NCBI GenBank assembly: GCA_934203075.1
Contig: CAKPYT010000032.1
Span: 1 to 10,995 of the forward strand
Source of the DNA: an uncultured Clostridia bacterium
GTDB lineage: Bacteria > Bacillota > Clostridia > Christensenellales > CAG-314
DNA length: 10,995 bases
Direction: 5' to 3'
Shown: positions 6,017 to 10,995 of the stretch, one piece after another
Position numbering within the stretch: the stretch's first letter is position 1
How the letters are laid out: every line of letters starts with the position of its first letter
Position numbers and translations under genes: made by a program
Notes under the pieces: model-generated
Databases searched by the model: none
Told to the model about the DNA's origin: nothing
The model's input: the letters and a program-made list of their open reading frames with translations, nothing else

Positions 6017-7098
6017 ATATAGCGGTTTTATACGGCGGAAAAAGTTGTGAGCACGATATTTCCGTCATCACGGGGAAAATGGTTGCCGGGGCACTTTCCG
6101 CAACCGATCGTGTGTACGAAATATACGTTTCGCCGCAGGGGAAGTGGTTTCTTGCAAATTCCGTTGCCACAGTGGCAGAGTTTGCCAATGAAAAAGCGCG
6201 CAAAAAACTGAAGCCGGTTTGCGTCACGGCGGATAGCGATTTTGTTTTTCGCCGCAGGGGAAACCTGCTGGTGCCGCTGTTTCGCATCGATTGCGCCGTG
6301 TTGTGCTTTCACGGGAAGCACGGCGAGGACGGATGTGTGCAGGGGCTTTTGGAACTGATGAACGTGCCGTACACCGGCTGCGGGGTGACGGCAAGTGCCG
6401 TCGGTATGGATAAGGGGCTGACCAAGCGCGTTGCAAGGGAGGCGGGGTTGCCGGTATTGCCGGGCATCGAGGTGGAAAAGACGACGTCCGCCGTGGTGGA
6501 TCGCCTTGCAGAAATGGGTTTTCCGCTCATAGTAAAGCCGGTGGAACTCGGTTCCAGTATCGGCATCGGCGTCTGTCACACACGGGAAGAATTGATTCGG
6601 CGCATGCAAACGGCTTTTTTGTTTGATACGCGTCTGCTGGTGGAGCCTGCCCTGCAGGATTTTTACGAAGTGAATTGCTCCGTTCTGCAAAAGGAGGGGC
6701 AAATCGTCGCGTCTCCGCTGGAAAAACCCTTGTCCCACAGCGAAATTCTGACCTTTGCGGAAAAATACCTGCAGGGGCAGAAATACGAGGGCAGGGTTTT
6801 CCCCTACGAGTGCGACCTGGCGGAGGAAATCCGCGCGGGCGCGGTGGAGTTGTATCGTGCGCTGCATTGCAGCGGAGTGGTGCGTGTGGACTTTTTAATC
6901 AGCGAAAACCGTTGGTACGTTAACGAAATCAATACCATACCGGGGTCTCTTGCGTACTATTTGTGGGACGATATGCCAAGCTTGCTTCGCTCCCTCGTGC
7001 GGGAAGCAAAAGAAACTCATGCCGCAAAACAAAAGTTGACGTTTGCCTACACCTCGCACGTCCTCACTTGCGGGGGAGGAAAGGGAAAAAGTTTTTGA
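6013..7098 (+). CDS. ddl: D-alanine--D-alanine ligase
   Basis: Ddl is an ATP-grasp enzyme that joins two D-alanines for the peptidoglycan stem; MurF, encoded just upstream, uses the product. The protein has 361 residues. Motifs in order: LYGGKSCEHDISVIT (6-20), CFHGKHGEDGCVQGLLEL (98-115), PYTGCG (119-124), MDK (132-134), VKPVELGSSIGIGV (174-187), EP (211-212), FAEKY (248-252), VRVDFLI (290-296) and NEINTIPGSLAYYLW (304-318). Tyr252 in the omega-loop position points to D-Ala-D-Ala rather than D-lactate specificity, where Van-type enzymes carry His. The ATG at 6013 has GGGAGG (5999-6004) 8 nt upstream and overlaps the murF stop (ATGA). It is the last gene of the overlapping chain, before the hairpin at 7142-7174. 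Confidence 0.95.
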   Translation: MNIAVLYGGKSCEHDISVITGKMVAGALSATDRVYEIYVSPQGKWFLANSVATVAEFANEKARKKLKPVCVTADSDFVFRRRGNLLVPLFRIDCAVLCFHGKHGEDGCVQGLLELMNVPYTGCGVTASAVGMDKGLTKRVAREAGLPVLPGIEVEKTTSAVVDRLAEMGFPLIVKPVELGSSIGIGVCHTREELIRRMQTAFLFDTRLLVEPALQDFYEVNCSVLQKEGQIVASPLEKPLSHSEILTFAEKYLQGQKYEGRVFPYECDLAEEIRAGAVELYRALHCSGVVRVDFLISENRWYVNEINTIPGSLAYYLWDDMPSLLRSLVREAKETHAAKQKLTFAYTSHVLTCGGGKGKSF

Positions 7099-7141
7099 AG
7101 CATCGTGCGTCAGAATTTTTGCAATTGTTTTTGTCGTTCAA

Positions 7142-7174
7142 AAGCCTCCGGACCTTTTCGGTCCGGAGGCTTTA
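7142..7174. terminator. bidirectional hairpin terminator between ddl and the regulator
   Basis: A perfect 14-bp stem, AAAGCCTCCGGACC (7142-7155) with GGTCCGGAGGCTTT (7161-7174), closes a 5-nt loop. The flanking A/T runs are short (three or four bases on each strand), so it reads as a moderate terminator in both directions. It lies 43 nt after ddl and between two convergent genes. From there to 7341 I see only T-rich sequence and no gene. Confidence 0.8.
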
Positions 7175-7341
7175 CGCAAAATTTAACGGCTGCGGAATCG
7201 TTTTCCGTTTCCGGTTTTGTTTTTTTTCGCGGGCGTTGTTCTGCGGCGTACGGTGGTTTTTCCACAGCGCTGCAAAAAGGCGAATCAGGAAAGAAAAAAG
7301 GGGTTTTTACGATTCTTGCTTTGAAAGAAAACAGCACGTGG

Positions 7342-8253
7342 CTACGAATAGAGCCGGTTCAGCCGCGCGACCGTGGCCTTTAAATCCGCAATCAATTCTT
7401 TTGGCTGCAATACTTCTACGGCGTCGCCGAAGCTCAGAATTTTGCTTTTCAGTTCCGCATCGAGCGGAAGTTTGGTTTCGGCAAAAATTCCGTTTTCGGT
7501 TTCCCGAATACTTTCCACCCCCAGCCATTCTTCTACGTCGCCCAAAACCGTCGGCGCAATTTTTAACAAAACGTCTCCGCATACCGCATCGGTGTTCAGT
7601 TCTTTCGGTTGAGACAGATCAAACGGACGGCGCTCAAAGTGCTTTGTCAACGGTTGAATCTGATAGATGCGGGATATTTTGAACAGCCGGAATTCGTTTC
7701 GCATATGGCAAAATGCGTAGACGTACCATAAATCTCCGTTCACGGCAAGGGCATGCGGTTCGATTTCGCGCGTGGTCTTTTCGCCTTTGCGGGAGTGGTA
7801 AACCAATCGGCAAACCGTTTGCTGAGCAATGGCACGCTCCAGAACGGAGACCTTGTCCTTATTGGAGGTGGACAGTGTGGAAGATAAAAACAACTGATTG
7901 GTCTGCAGTACGTAGTTCTGATCCTTCAATTGCGAAAGAGCCAGGAGTTTATCCAGAATTTCGCGGTTGAGGGCATCGTCCACCATGGCGTCGTAACTTT
8001 TTACGCTGTTGATAATACGGCTGAATTCATCCTTTGTGAAATACAGGTTGCGCAGTTTAAAATTCTCCTGAATGCAAATGCCCCCGTTCGGCCCGCTGGT
8101 GGAGTAGATGGGCACGCCGGCCTCGCTTAAAACGTTGAGATAGCGAAAAACCGATCGGGTAGAAATTTCAAATTTTTCCGCAAGTTCCCGCGAGGTTACC
8201 TTTTGTTTATCCAGAAGGGTCAGTAAAACCCCTAAAATCACGTTGCTTTGCAT
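7342..8253 (-). CDS. HTH and WYL-domain transcriptional regulator
   Basis: This is a 303-residue cytoplasmic DNA-binding regulator of the YafY/DeoR-like WYL class. An N-terminal winged helix-turn-helix (about 1-65) contains VTSRELAEKFEISTRSVFRY (19-38) and STSGPNGGICI. The WYL domain (about 135-215) shows LVYHSRKGEKTTREIEPHA and GDLWYVYAFC, the variant WYL motif, then RLFKISRI. A C-terminal WCX extension ends with LSFGDAVEVLQPKELI. WYL domains sense ligands, in some cases nucleic acids or nucleotides; the ligand here is unknown. The ATG at 8253 is chosen over a TTG at 8268 because GGGAG lies 8 nt before it. The gene has a perfect sigma-A promoter overlapped by a palindrome, suggesting autoregulation, and is divergent from two genes of unknown function. 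Confidence 0.92.
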   Translation of the reverse strand: MQSNVILGVLLTLLDKQKVTSRELAEKFEISTRSVFRYLNVLSEAGVPIYSTSGPNGGICIQENFKLRNLYFTKDEFSRIINSVKSYDAMVDDALNREILDKLLALSQLKDQNYVLQTNQLFLSSTLSTSNKDKVSVLERAIAQQTVCRLVYHSRKGEKTTREIEPHALAVNGDLWYVYAFCHMRNEFRLFKISRIYQIQPLTKHFERRPFDLSQPKELNTDAVCGDVLLKIAPTVLGDVEEWLGVESIRETENGIFAETKLPLDAELKSKILSFGDAVEVLQPKELIADLKATVARLNRLYS

Positions 8254-8288
8254 AAAACAGTCTCCCAAGGAAAAATTTTTTCAAAAAT

Positions 8289-8317
8289 ATTATATAACTA
8301 TGACAAGCGTATGTCAA
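8289..8317 (-). promoter_or_regulatory. consensus sigma-A promoter of the WYL regulator
   Basis: On the minus strand TTGACA (8317-8312), a 17-bp spacer and TATAAT (8294-8289) are all exact consensus. The predicted start near 8282 gives a leader of about 29 nt containing the GGGAG ribosome site. A fully consensus promoter would be expected to need repression, in line with the overlapping palindrome. Confidence 0.85.
8301..8316. promoter_or_regulatory. candidate operator palindrome
   Basis: TGACAAGCGTATGTCA is an imperfect palindrome with 5-bp arms TGACA and TGTCA, plus a matching central CG. It covers most of the -35 box and part of the spacer of the regulator promoter, and sits just upstream of the -10 box of the divergent gene. 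A protein bound here could control both directions. The likely binder is the WYL regulator itself; that is inference. Confidence 0.5.
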
Positions 8318-8325
8318 TATTCTAC

Positions 8326-8334
8326 TGCTACAAT
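8326..8334 (+). promoter_or_regulatory. extended -10 promoter of the unknown gene pair
   Basis: TGCTACAAT is an extended -10 element (TGnTACAAT, five of six -10 bases). No good -35 box lies 16-18 bp upstream, which extended -10 promoters can tolerate, and the region a -35 would occupy is filled by the palindrome. The predicted start near 8341 gives a 27-nt leader containing the AAGGAG site. Confidence 0.55.
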
Positions 8335-8367
8335 AGCGGCGAGAACCAAAGAAAAGGAGAAATCAAA

Positions 8368-8550
8368 ATGACAAATCGCTGGGAAACGATTTTACAGGAA
8401 CAAATTAAAAAACATACGGCAAAAGAGATGATGCACCGGACGCCGCAGGAGGCACCGCGCAGAAGAACTCTCCCGGTCTTTGAAGTGCGTCGAAAGACGG
8501 AATCCTCCGCCTTTGCCCGTTTGCTGCGCCAGTGCGGGCTGCAGAACTAA
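8368..8550 (+). CDS. small basic protein, unknown function
   Basis: This is a 60-residue protein that I do not recognise. The ATG at 8368 has a strong AAGGAG (8354-8359) 8 nt upstream, so the gene is well supported although short. The sequence is hydrophilic and basic: MTNRWETILQEQIKKHTAKE may form an amphipathic helix, then a proline/arginine stretch (PQEAPRRRTLPVFEVRRK), then a short helical end (AFARLLRQCGLQN). There is no signal peptide or membrane segment. It is the first gene after the shared promoter region with the WYL regulator and lies 54 nt before the next gene, probably on the same transcript. The high charge would allow nucleic-acid or protein binding, but nothing in the sequence shows this. 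Confidence 0.7.
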   Translation: MTNRWETILQEQIKKHTAKEMMHRTPQEAPRRRTLPVFEVRRKTESSAFARLLRQCGLQN

Positions 8551-8604
8551 CCGTGCGGCGTCATCAAAAGCAGCGGTTTCAGGCGTAAGCAGAAAGGAGA
8601 TTTT

Positions 8605-9162
8605 ATGAAAAACAAAGAGCAATCCGAGAAAAAACAATTCGACCTGACGGTGGAAGGGGCACGGAAAATGTTTCGGGAACATCTCGAAAAGACGCCGTCG
8701 TATCTGAAATTTGTGCAGGGGGACGTCCTGGATTTTTTGGAAGTCTTCGCCATGGGAGAGGAATCCCTGACGCAGCAAGACGTACGGGCATTGCTCCGGG
8801 GGTTGGAGGAGGATCAAACCTTGACGCAGCAAGAATCCCAAAAAATATGGAAAGAGTACCTGGAAAAGAAAAAACTGACGGAGTTTACGGACTTTGCCTA
8901 TATGCGAGGTTGTCGCCGCCTGCCCGACTGGAACGGTTATGAAGTGTATGAGCCTGTATACCCCGAAATGGTATGTGTCGGCTTGCCGTTCGTGTTCCTC
9001 GTGAAAGACGGGAAAGTGCGGGCGAGCGACCCGCAGGAAACCTTTGCCTACCGGGCCTATCAGGACGAACTGAAAAAACAAAAAAGAAAAGCGCGCAGAA
9101 AACAAAAAGAAGAGGAAAAGAAATCTTGTTCTGCCGAGAAGAGCGAGGAAGCAAAGAAGTAA
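8605..9162 (+). CDS. unknown soluble protein with internal repeat and Lys-rich tail
   Basis: This is a 185-residue protein of no family I recognise. The ATG at 8605 has AAGGAG (8594-8599) 5 nt upstream. The N-terminal half is charged and helical. Two tandem units share LTQQ: SLTQQDVRALLRGLEED and TLTQQESQKIWKEYLEK, about residues 54-88. The DNA TGACGCAGCAAGA is identical at 8768-8780 and 8822-8834, exactly 18 codons apart. A middle region rich in aromatics and prolines (WNGYEVYEPVYPEM, then VGLPFVFLVKDGKV) looks like a small folded beta part. The last 35 residues are a Lys/Glu/Arg-rich, probably coiled or disordered tail. There is no signal peptide or membrane span. It follows the 60-aa gene in the same unit and ends before the terminator at 9297. 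A general cytoplasmic or nucleic-acid-associated role is possible but unproven. Confidence 0.8.
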   Translation: MKNKEQSEKKQFDLTVEGARKMFREHLEKTPSYLKFVQGDVLDFLEVFAMGEESLTQQDVRALLRGLEEDQTLTQQESQKIWKEYLEKKKLTEFTDFAYMRGCRRLPDWNGYEVYEPVYPEMVCVGLPFVFLVKDGKVRASDPQETFAYRAYQDELKKQKRKARRKQKEEEKKSCSAEKSEEAKK

Positions 9163-9172
9163 AAGCCGGGAC

Positions 9173-9268
9173 ATGGGAAGAGTGCAAAAGACGGAACGGG
9201 CAAAATGCCCGAAGGAGGGAGAAGCCCGGATCTGCCCCGAAGATTTTGAAAGAGGATGCAAGAAGTAA
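9173..9268 (+). CDS. possible 31-aa cysteine-containing small ORF
   Basis: An ATG-started frame of 31 codons begins 11 nt after the 185-aa gene stops and ends before the unit's terminator. The product is highly charged with three cysteines (in AKCPKEGEARICPE and RGCKK). Only a weak GGG precedes the ATG. A 6-bp hairpin CGGGCA-AAA-TGCCCG lies within it. It could be a small protein, or the 3' untranslated region of the operon. Confidence 0.25.
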   Translation: MGRVQKTERAKCPKEGEARICPEDFERGCKK

Positions 9269-9296
9269 AAGATACAAAAATGCTCCGGAAAGAGGG

Positions 9297-9332
9297 GCCT
9301 CCGGTGGGGTTGCCGGGGGCTTCGTTTTTTTT
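9297..9332 (+). terminator. intrinsic terminator of the unknown gene pair
   Basis: GCCTCCGG (9297-9304) pairs with CCGGGGGC (9313-9320), eight pairs including one G-U, around an 8-nt loop. After TTCG come eight T residues (9325-9332). It lies 135 nt past the stop at 9162. Confidence 0.65.
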
Positions 9333-9433
9333 GTTGGATTTTGCATATAAACCTGCAAGAACCGGGAAGAACGGCGGAACCGGCGAAAGGCGGAGGGGAA
9401 AAGGGCGTTTTGCCTGCAGAAGCAAGAAGAAAG

Positions 9434-9460
9434 AAAAAGGCACGATCGTCGTGCCTTTTT
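9434..9460. terminator. bidirectional intrinsic terminator
   Basis: AAAAAGGCACGA (9434-9445) and TCGTGCCTTTTT (9449-9460) form a perfect 12-bp stem with a 3-nt loop, flanked by T runs on both strands. On the minus strand it serves murG, 185 nt downstream of its stop; on the plus strand it backs up the terminator at 9297-9332. The stretch 9461-9644 between it and murG shows no gene I can support. Confidence 0.85.
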
Positions 9461-9644
9461 CTTGTTTTAGGGAGAAGGGACTTAAAAATAGCGGGAGGTG
9501 CGGCTTTTACAAATACAAATCTTGCGGGGATCGTCCTTTCCGAAGGGGAGCGGGTTCCCGTCGGAACCGCAAGAATCGGTCCGGGATCCTTCCGGTGCAA
9601 AATACAGCCGGGCAAAGGGGTGGGGGCGATGACGGGAGGCGGTT

Positions 9645-10676
9645 TCAGTCTTGGCATTGCTCCCGAATCGCACGTGCCACAATCTCCGTTCCGTCGGCAG
9701 CGGTTGCAGCACAGTTTTTGCGGAAGGTATCCGCCTTGGCGGCAAGTGTGTCAAACAGCGCGTAAAGCGCCGCTACGGAAAGTTCGTCCTCATCGAGAGA
9801 AAGCAAACACCCGCGTTGCGCAAAGTAGGCGGCGTTTTGTGCCTGTTCGCCGCGCGTGGCCTTTTTGAGCGGAACCAACACGCAAAGTTTTTGCATGGCA
9901 ACCAATTCGCAGGCGGCGTTTGCTCCCGCGCGGGAAAGCACAAAATCGCTTGCGGCCAATACGTCCGAAAGAGCGGGGCAAAATTCCGTTTGGAAGAAAT
10001 GCGGCATCGTTATGTCGGCGCGTTTGCCTTTTCCGCAAACCAGAAACACATCAAAACGTTCGGTGAGTTGCGGCAGGTTGCGATACACAAAACGGTTCAA
10101 CGCCGTTGCTCCGGTACTTCCTCCCATAACGCACAAAAGGGGCCTCGTGCCGCTTGCGTGGGCAATGGCTCTGCCTCGGAGGGCAGAGGCCGTTGCATAT
10201 TCCTGTCGCAGGAGAGCTCCGACACATTCGCCTCTCGGCAGCGGAAAGCAGCAGAAAACCCTTTGTGCAAAGCGTGCGCAAATGCGGTTGGCAAGACCCA
10301 TGGATCGGTCGCTTTCATGCAGCCAGAAGGGAATGCGCAGTCGCCGTGCCGCAAGACATACGGGAAGAGATACATAGCCGCCCTTGCTGAAGATCAGTTG
10401 CGGCTGCACGGTTTTCAGAATTTGAAAGGCCTTTCGATAGCTTTGAAACAATCGTACCGGTACGGAAAGGTTTGCCCACAGTTTGCCCCGTTGCAGTTTG
10501 GGGGCGGTAAGAGGATAAAATACGGTTTTATGCGCTACGCTTTGCAACAGCGGTTCGTCCGCCGTTCCGCCCACGTAAAACAGGTCGAATTCGGTTTGGG
10601 GAAGTTGCTGCATCACAGCGACGTTCGGCAGCACGTGTCCTCCCGTGCCTCCGCCGCAAAATAAAATTTTCTTCAT
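9645..10676 (-). CDS. murG: MurG, lipid II-forming GlcNAc transferase
   Basis: MurG (GT28 family) transfers GlcNAc from UDP-GlcNAc to lipid I at the inner face of the membrane. The 343-residue protein has the N-terminal glycine loop CGGGTGGHVLPN (7-18), FSKGGYVSLPVCLAAR (96-111), HESDRSMGLANRICARFA (120-137), the second-domain glycine loop VMGGSTGATALN (183-194), SRAGANAACELVA (248-260) with the UDP-GlcNAc-binding Glu257, and RGEQAQNAAYF (275-285). HESD in place of HEQN is typical of the clostridial branch. The usual TGxPIR linker motif reads VGALLR here (152-157). The ATG at 10676 is preferred over a TTG at 10700, which would add eight residues and start within the TTGCCGGCAA palindrome ahead of the -10 box. 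No ribosome site precedes it. It stands alone, away from the dcw genes usually beside murG. Confidence 0.93.
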   Translation of the reverse strand: MKKILFCGGGTGGHVLPNVAVMQQLPQTEFDLFYVGGTADEPLLQSVAHKTVFYPLTAPKLQRGKLWANLSVPVRLFQSYRKAFQILKTVQPQLIFSKGGYVSLPVCLAARRLRIPFWLHESDRSMGLANRICARFAQRVFCCFPLPRGECVGALLRQEYATASALRGRAIAHASGTRPLLCVMGGSTGATALNRFVYRNLPQLTERFDVFLVCGKGKRADITMPHFFQTEFCPALSDVLAASDFVLSRAGANAACELVAMQKLCVLVPLKKATRGEQAQNAAYFAQRGCLLSLDEDELSVAALYALFDTLAAKADTFRKNCAATAADGTEIVARAIREQCQD

Positions 10677-10682
10677 AGTTTT

Positions 10683-10688
10683 ATTATA
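10683..10688 (-). promoter_or_regulatory. -10 box of murG, 6 nt before the ATG
   Basis: On the minus strand a perfect TATAAT is followed by AAAACT and the ATG at 10676, so transcription should begin on or next to the start codon. The -35 position for a 17-bp spacer reads GGTATG, a poor match. The spacer holds a run of seven T residues and the palindrome TTGCCGGCAA (10691-10700). Confidence 0.5.
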
Positions 10689-10690
10689 TC

Positions 10691-10700
10691 TTGCCGGCAA
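10691..10700. repeat. perfect 10-bp palindrome in the murG promoter
   Basis: TTGCCGGCAA reads identically on both strands and ends 2 bp before the murG -10 box. The position would suit an operator, but a palindrome this short could be chance. Confidence 0.35.
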
Positions 10701-10912
10701 AAAAACATACCATAGGAAGGGCCCTGCTTTGTTGCGTCTTTTTTCTGAAAAGGCTTTTGCTCTTTTCTTTGCAGCAAGATCAAAAGCGGGGAGAGGATCC
10801 GGGCGTATATTTTTGCGGCTTTCGGAACCGGGCGGGAAGGGGGAAGGCTCCCGGCATATCGGCTCGTTTTCCTTCGGAAAGGGGGGAACACGAGCGTTTT
10901 CGGCAAAGAATA
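10701..10912. other. intergenic region between murG and the right-edge promoter
   Basis: This separates divergent transcription units. Minus-strand open frames here lack ribosome sites and overlap the start of murG in another frame. One 7-bp inverted repeat (GCTTTTG with CAAAAGC, about 10751-10785) is visible, without a convincing terminator shape. I see no gene. Confidence 0.45.
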
Positions 10913-10941
10913 TTGACTTTTCGCCGTATCATTGTTATACT
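10913..10941 (+). promoter_or_regulatory. sigma-A promoter for a gene beyond the right edge
   Basis: TTGACT (10913-10918), a 17-bp spacer and TATACT (10936-10941), each five of six consensus bases. Transcription should start near 10948. The gene itself lies outside the window. Confidence 0.75.
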
Positions 10942-10953
10942 ACTCGGCAAGGA

Positions 10954-10981
10954 GTCGCTTTTTTCGGAAAAGAAAAGCGAC
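10954..10981 (+). promoter_or_regulatory. leader hairpin just after the right-edge promoter
   Basis: GTCGCTTTT (10954-10962) pairs perfectly with AAAAGCGAC (10973-10981) around a 10-nt loop. The loop side contains a second AAAAG (10968-10972), so an alternative shorter stem with a CGG loop is possible. No T run follows. The hairpin begins about 6 nt after the predicted transcript start and could be a 5' stabilising stem or part of a larger leader cut by the window edge. Confidence 0.45.
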
Positions 10982-10995
10982 ATTCCCGACCAGAA

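Noticed and set aside
8392..9657. 421-codon minus-strand frame across the two unknown genes and the 3' end of murG
   Set aside because: It is antisense to two genes with strong ribosome sites, crosses two terminators, and its Phe/Leu/Pro/Arg-rich translation is typical of the reverse strand of Lys/Glu-rich genes.
9651..10664. 337-codon plus-strand frame opposite murG
   Set aside because: murG on the minus strand shows all GT28 motifs; the plus frame has no ribosome site or recognisable domain.
1..10995. CRISPR arrays, tRNA or rRNA genes, insertion sequences, phage genes
   Set aside because: No regularly spaced repeats, cloverleaf-like segments, rRNA signatures, transposases or integrases were seen on either strand.

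Overview
The window looks like a chromosomal segment of a Bacillota (Firmicutes) bacterium, most likely an anaerobic Clostridia-type lineage with GC content a little above half. The pointers are: strong AGGAGG-type ribosome sites on several genes, consensus sigma-A promoters with 17-bp spacers, an FMN riboswitch in front of the ECF riboflavin S-component RibU, a membrane-anchored MurF of clostridial type, a Ddl ending in the clostridial-style NEINTIPGSLAYYLW block, a MurG of the HESD type, and a small exported protein resembling the YhcN/YlaJ sporulation family. The lineage call is inference from these traits; no 16S gene or other taxonomic marker is present.

Layout. 1-805: a sparse region with one small membrane protein on the minus strand and some inverted repeats. 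806-1237: a YhcN/YlaJ-like exported protein behind a sigma-G-like promoter, followed by a probable terminator. 1459-2295: sigma-A promoter, FMN riboswitch, intrinsic terminator and ribU. 2400-7098: six tightly packed plus-strand genes, tsaE, tsaB, rimI, an alpha/beta hydrolase, a membrane-anchored murF and ddl, each overlapping the next by 4-23 nt, ending at a bidirectional terminator. 7342-8253: a minus-strand HTH-WYL transcriptional regulator. 8368-9162: two plus-strand genes of unknown function (60 and 185 aa) divergent from the regulator, sharing with it a promoter region that holds a 16-bp imperfect palindrome. 9173-9460: a possible 31-aa cysteine-containing ORF and two terminators. 9645-10676: murG on the minus strand. 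10913-10995: a consensus plus-strand promoter and a leader hairpin for a gene beyond the right edge.

How the genes fit together. tsaE and tsaB act with TsaD (not in the window) to make the t6A modification of ANN-decoding tRNAs. rimI is an N-acetyltransferase commonly found beside them. murF, ddl and murG belong to peptidoglycan precursor synthesis: Ddl makes D-Ala-D-Ala, MurF attaches it to the UDP-MurNAc-tripeptide, and MurG adds GlcNAc to lipid I. The overlapping gene chain therefore couples a tRNA-modification module to a cell-wall module. ribU is a separate transcription unit controlled by flavin.

Most of the window is ordinary housekeeping. The points worth a second look are: two or three genes whose -10 box sits only 6-7 nt before the ATG with no ribosome site (probable leaderless mRNAs); the WYL regulator paired with two unrecognised proteins and a candidate operator; the alanine in the MurF P-loop; and the altered TGxPIR motif of MurG. 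I saw no CRISPR array, tRNA, rRNA, insertion sequence or phage gene.
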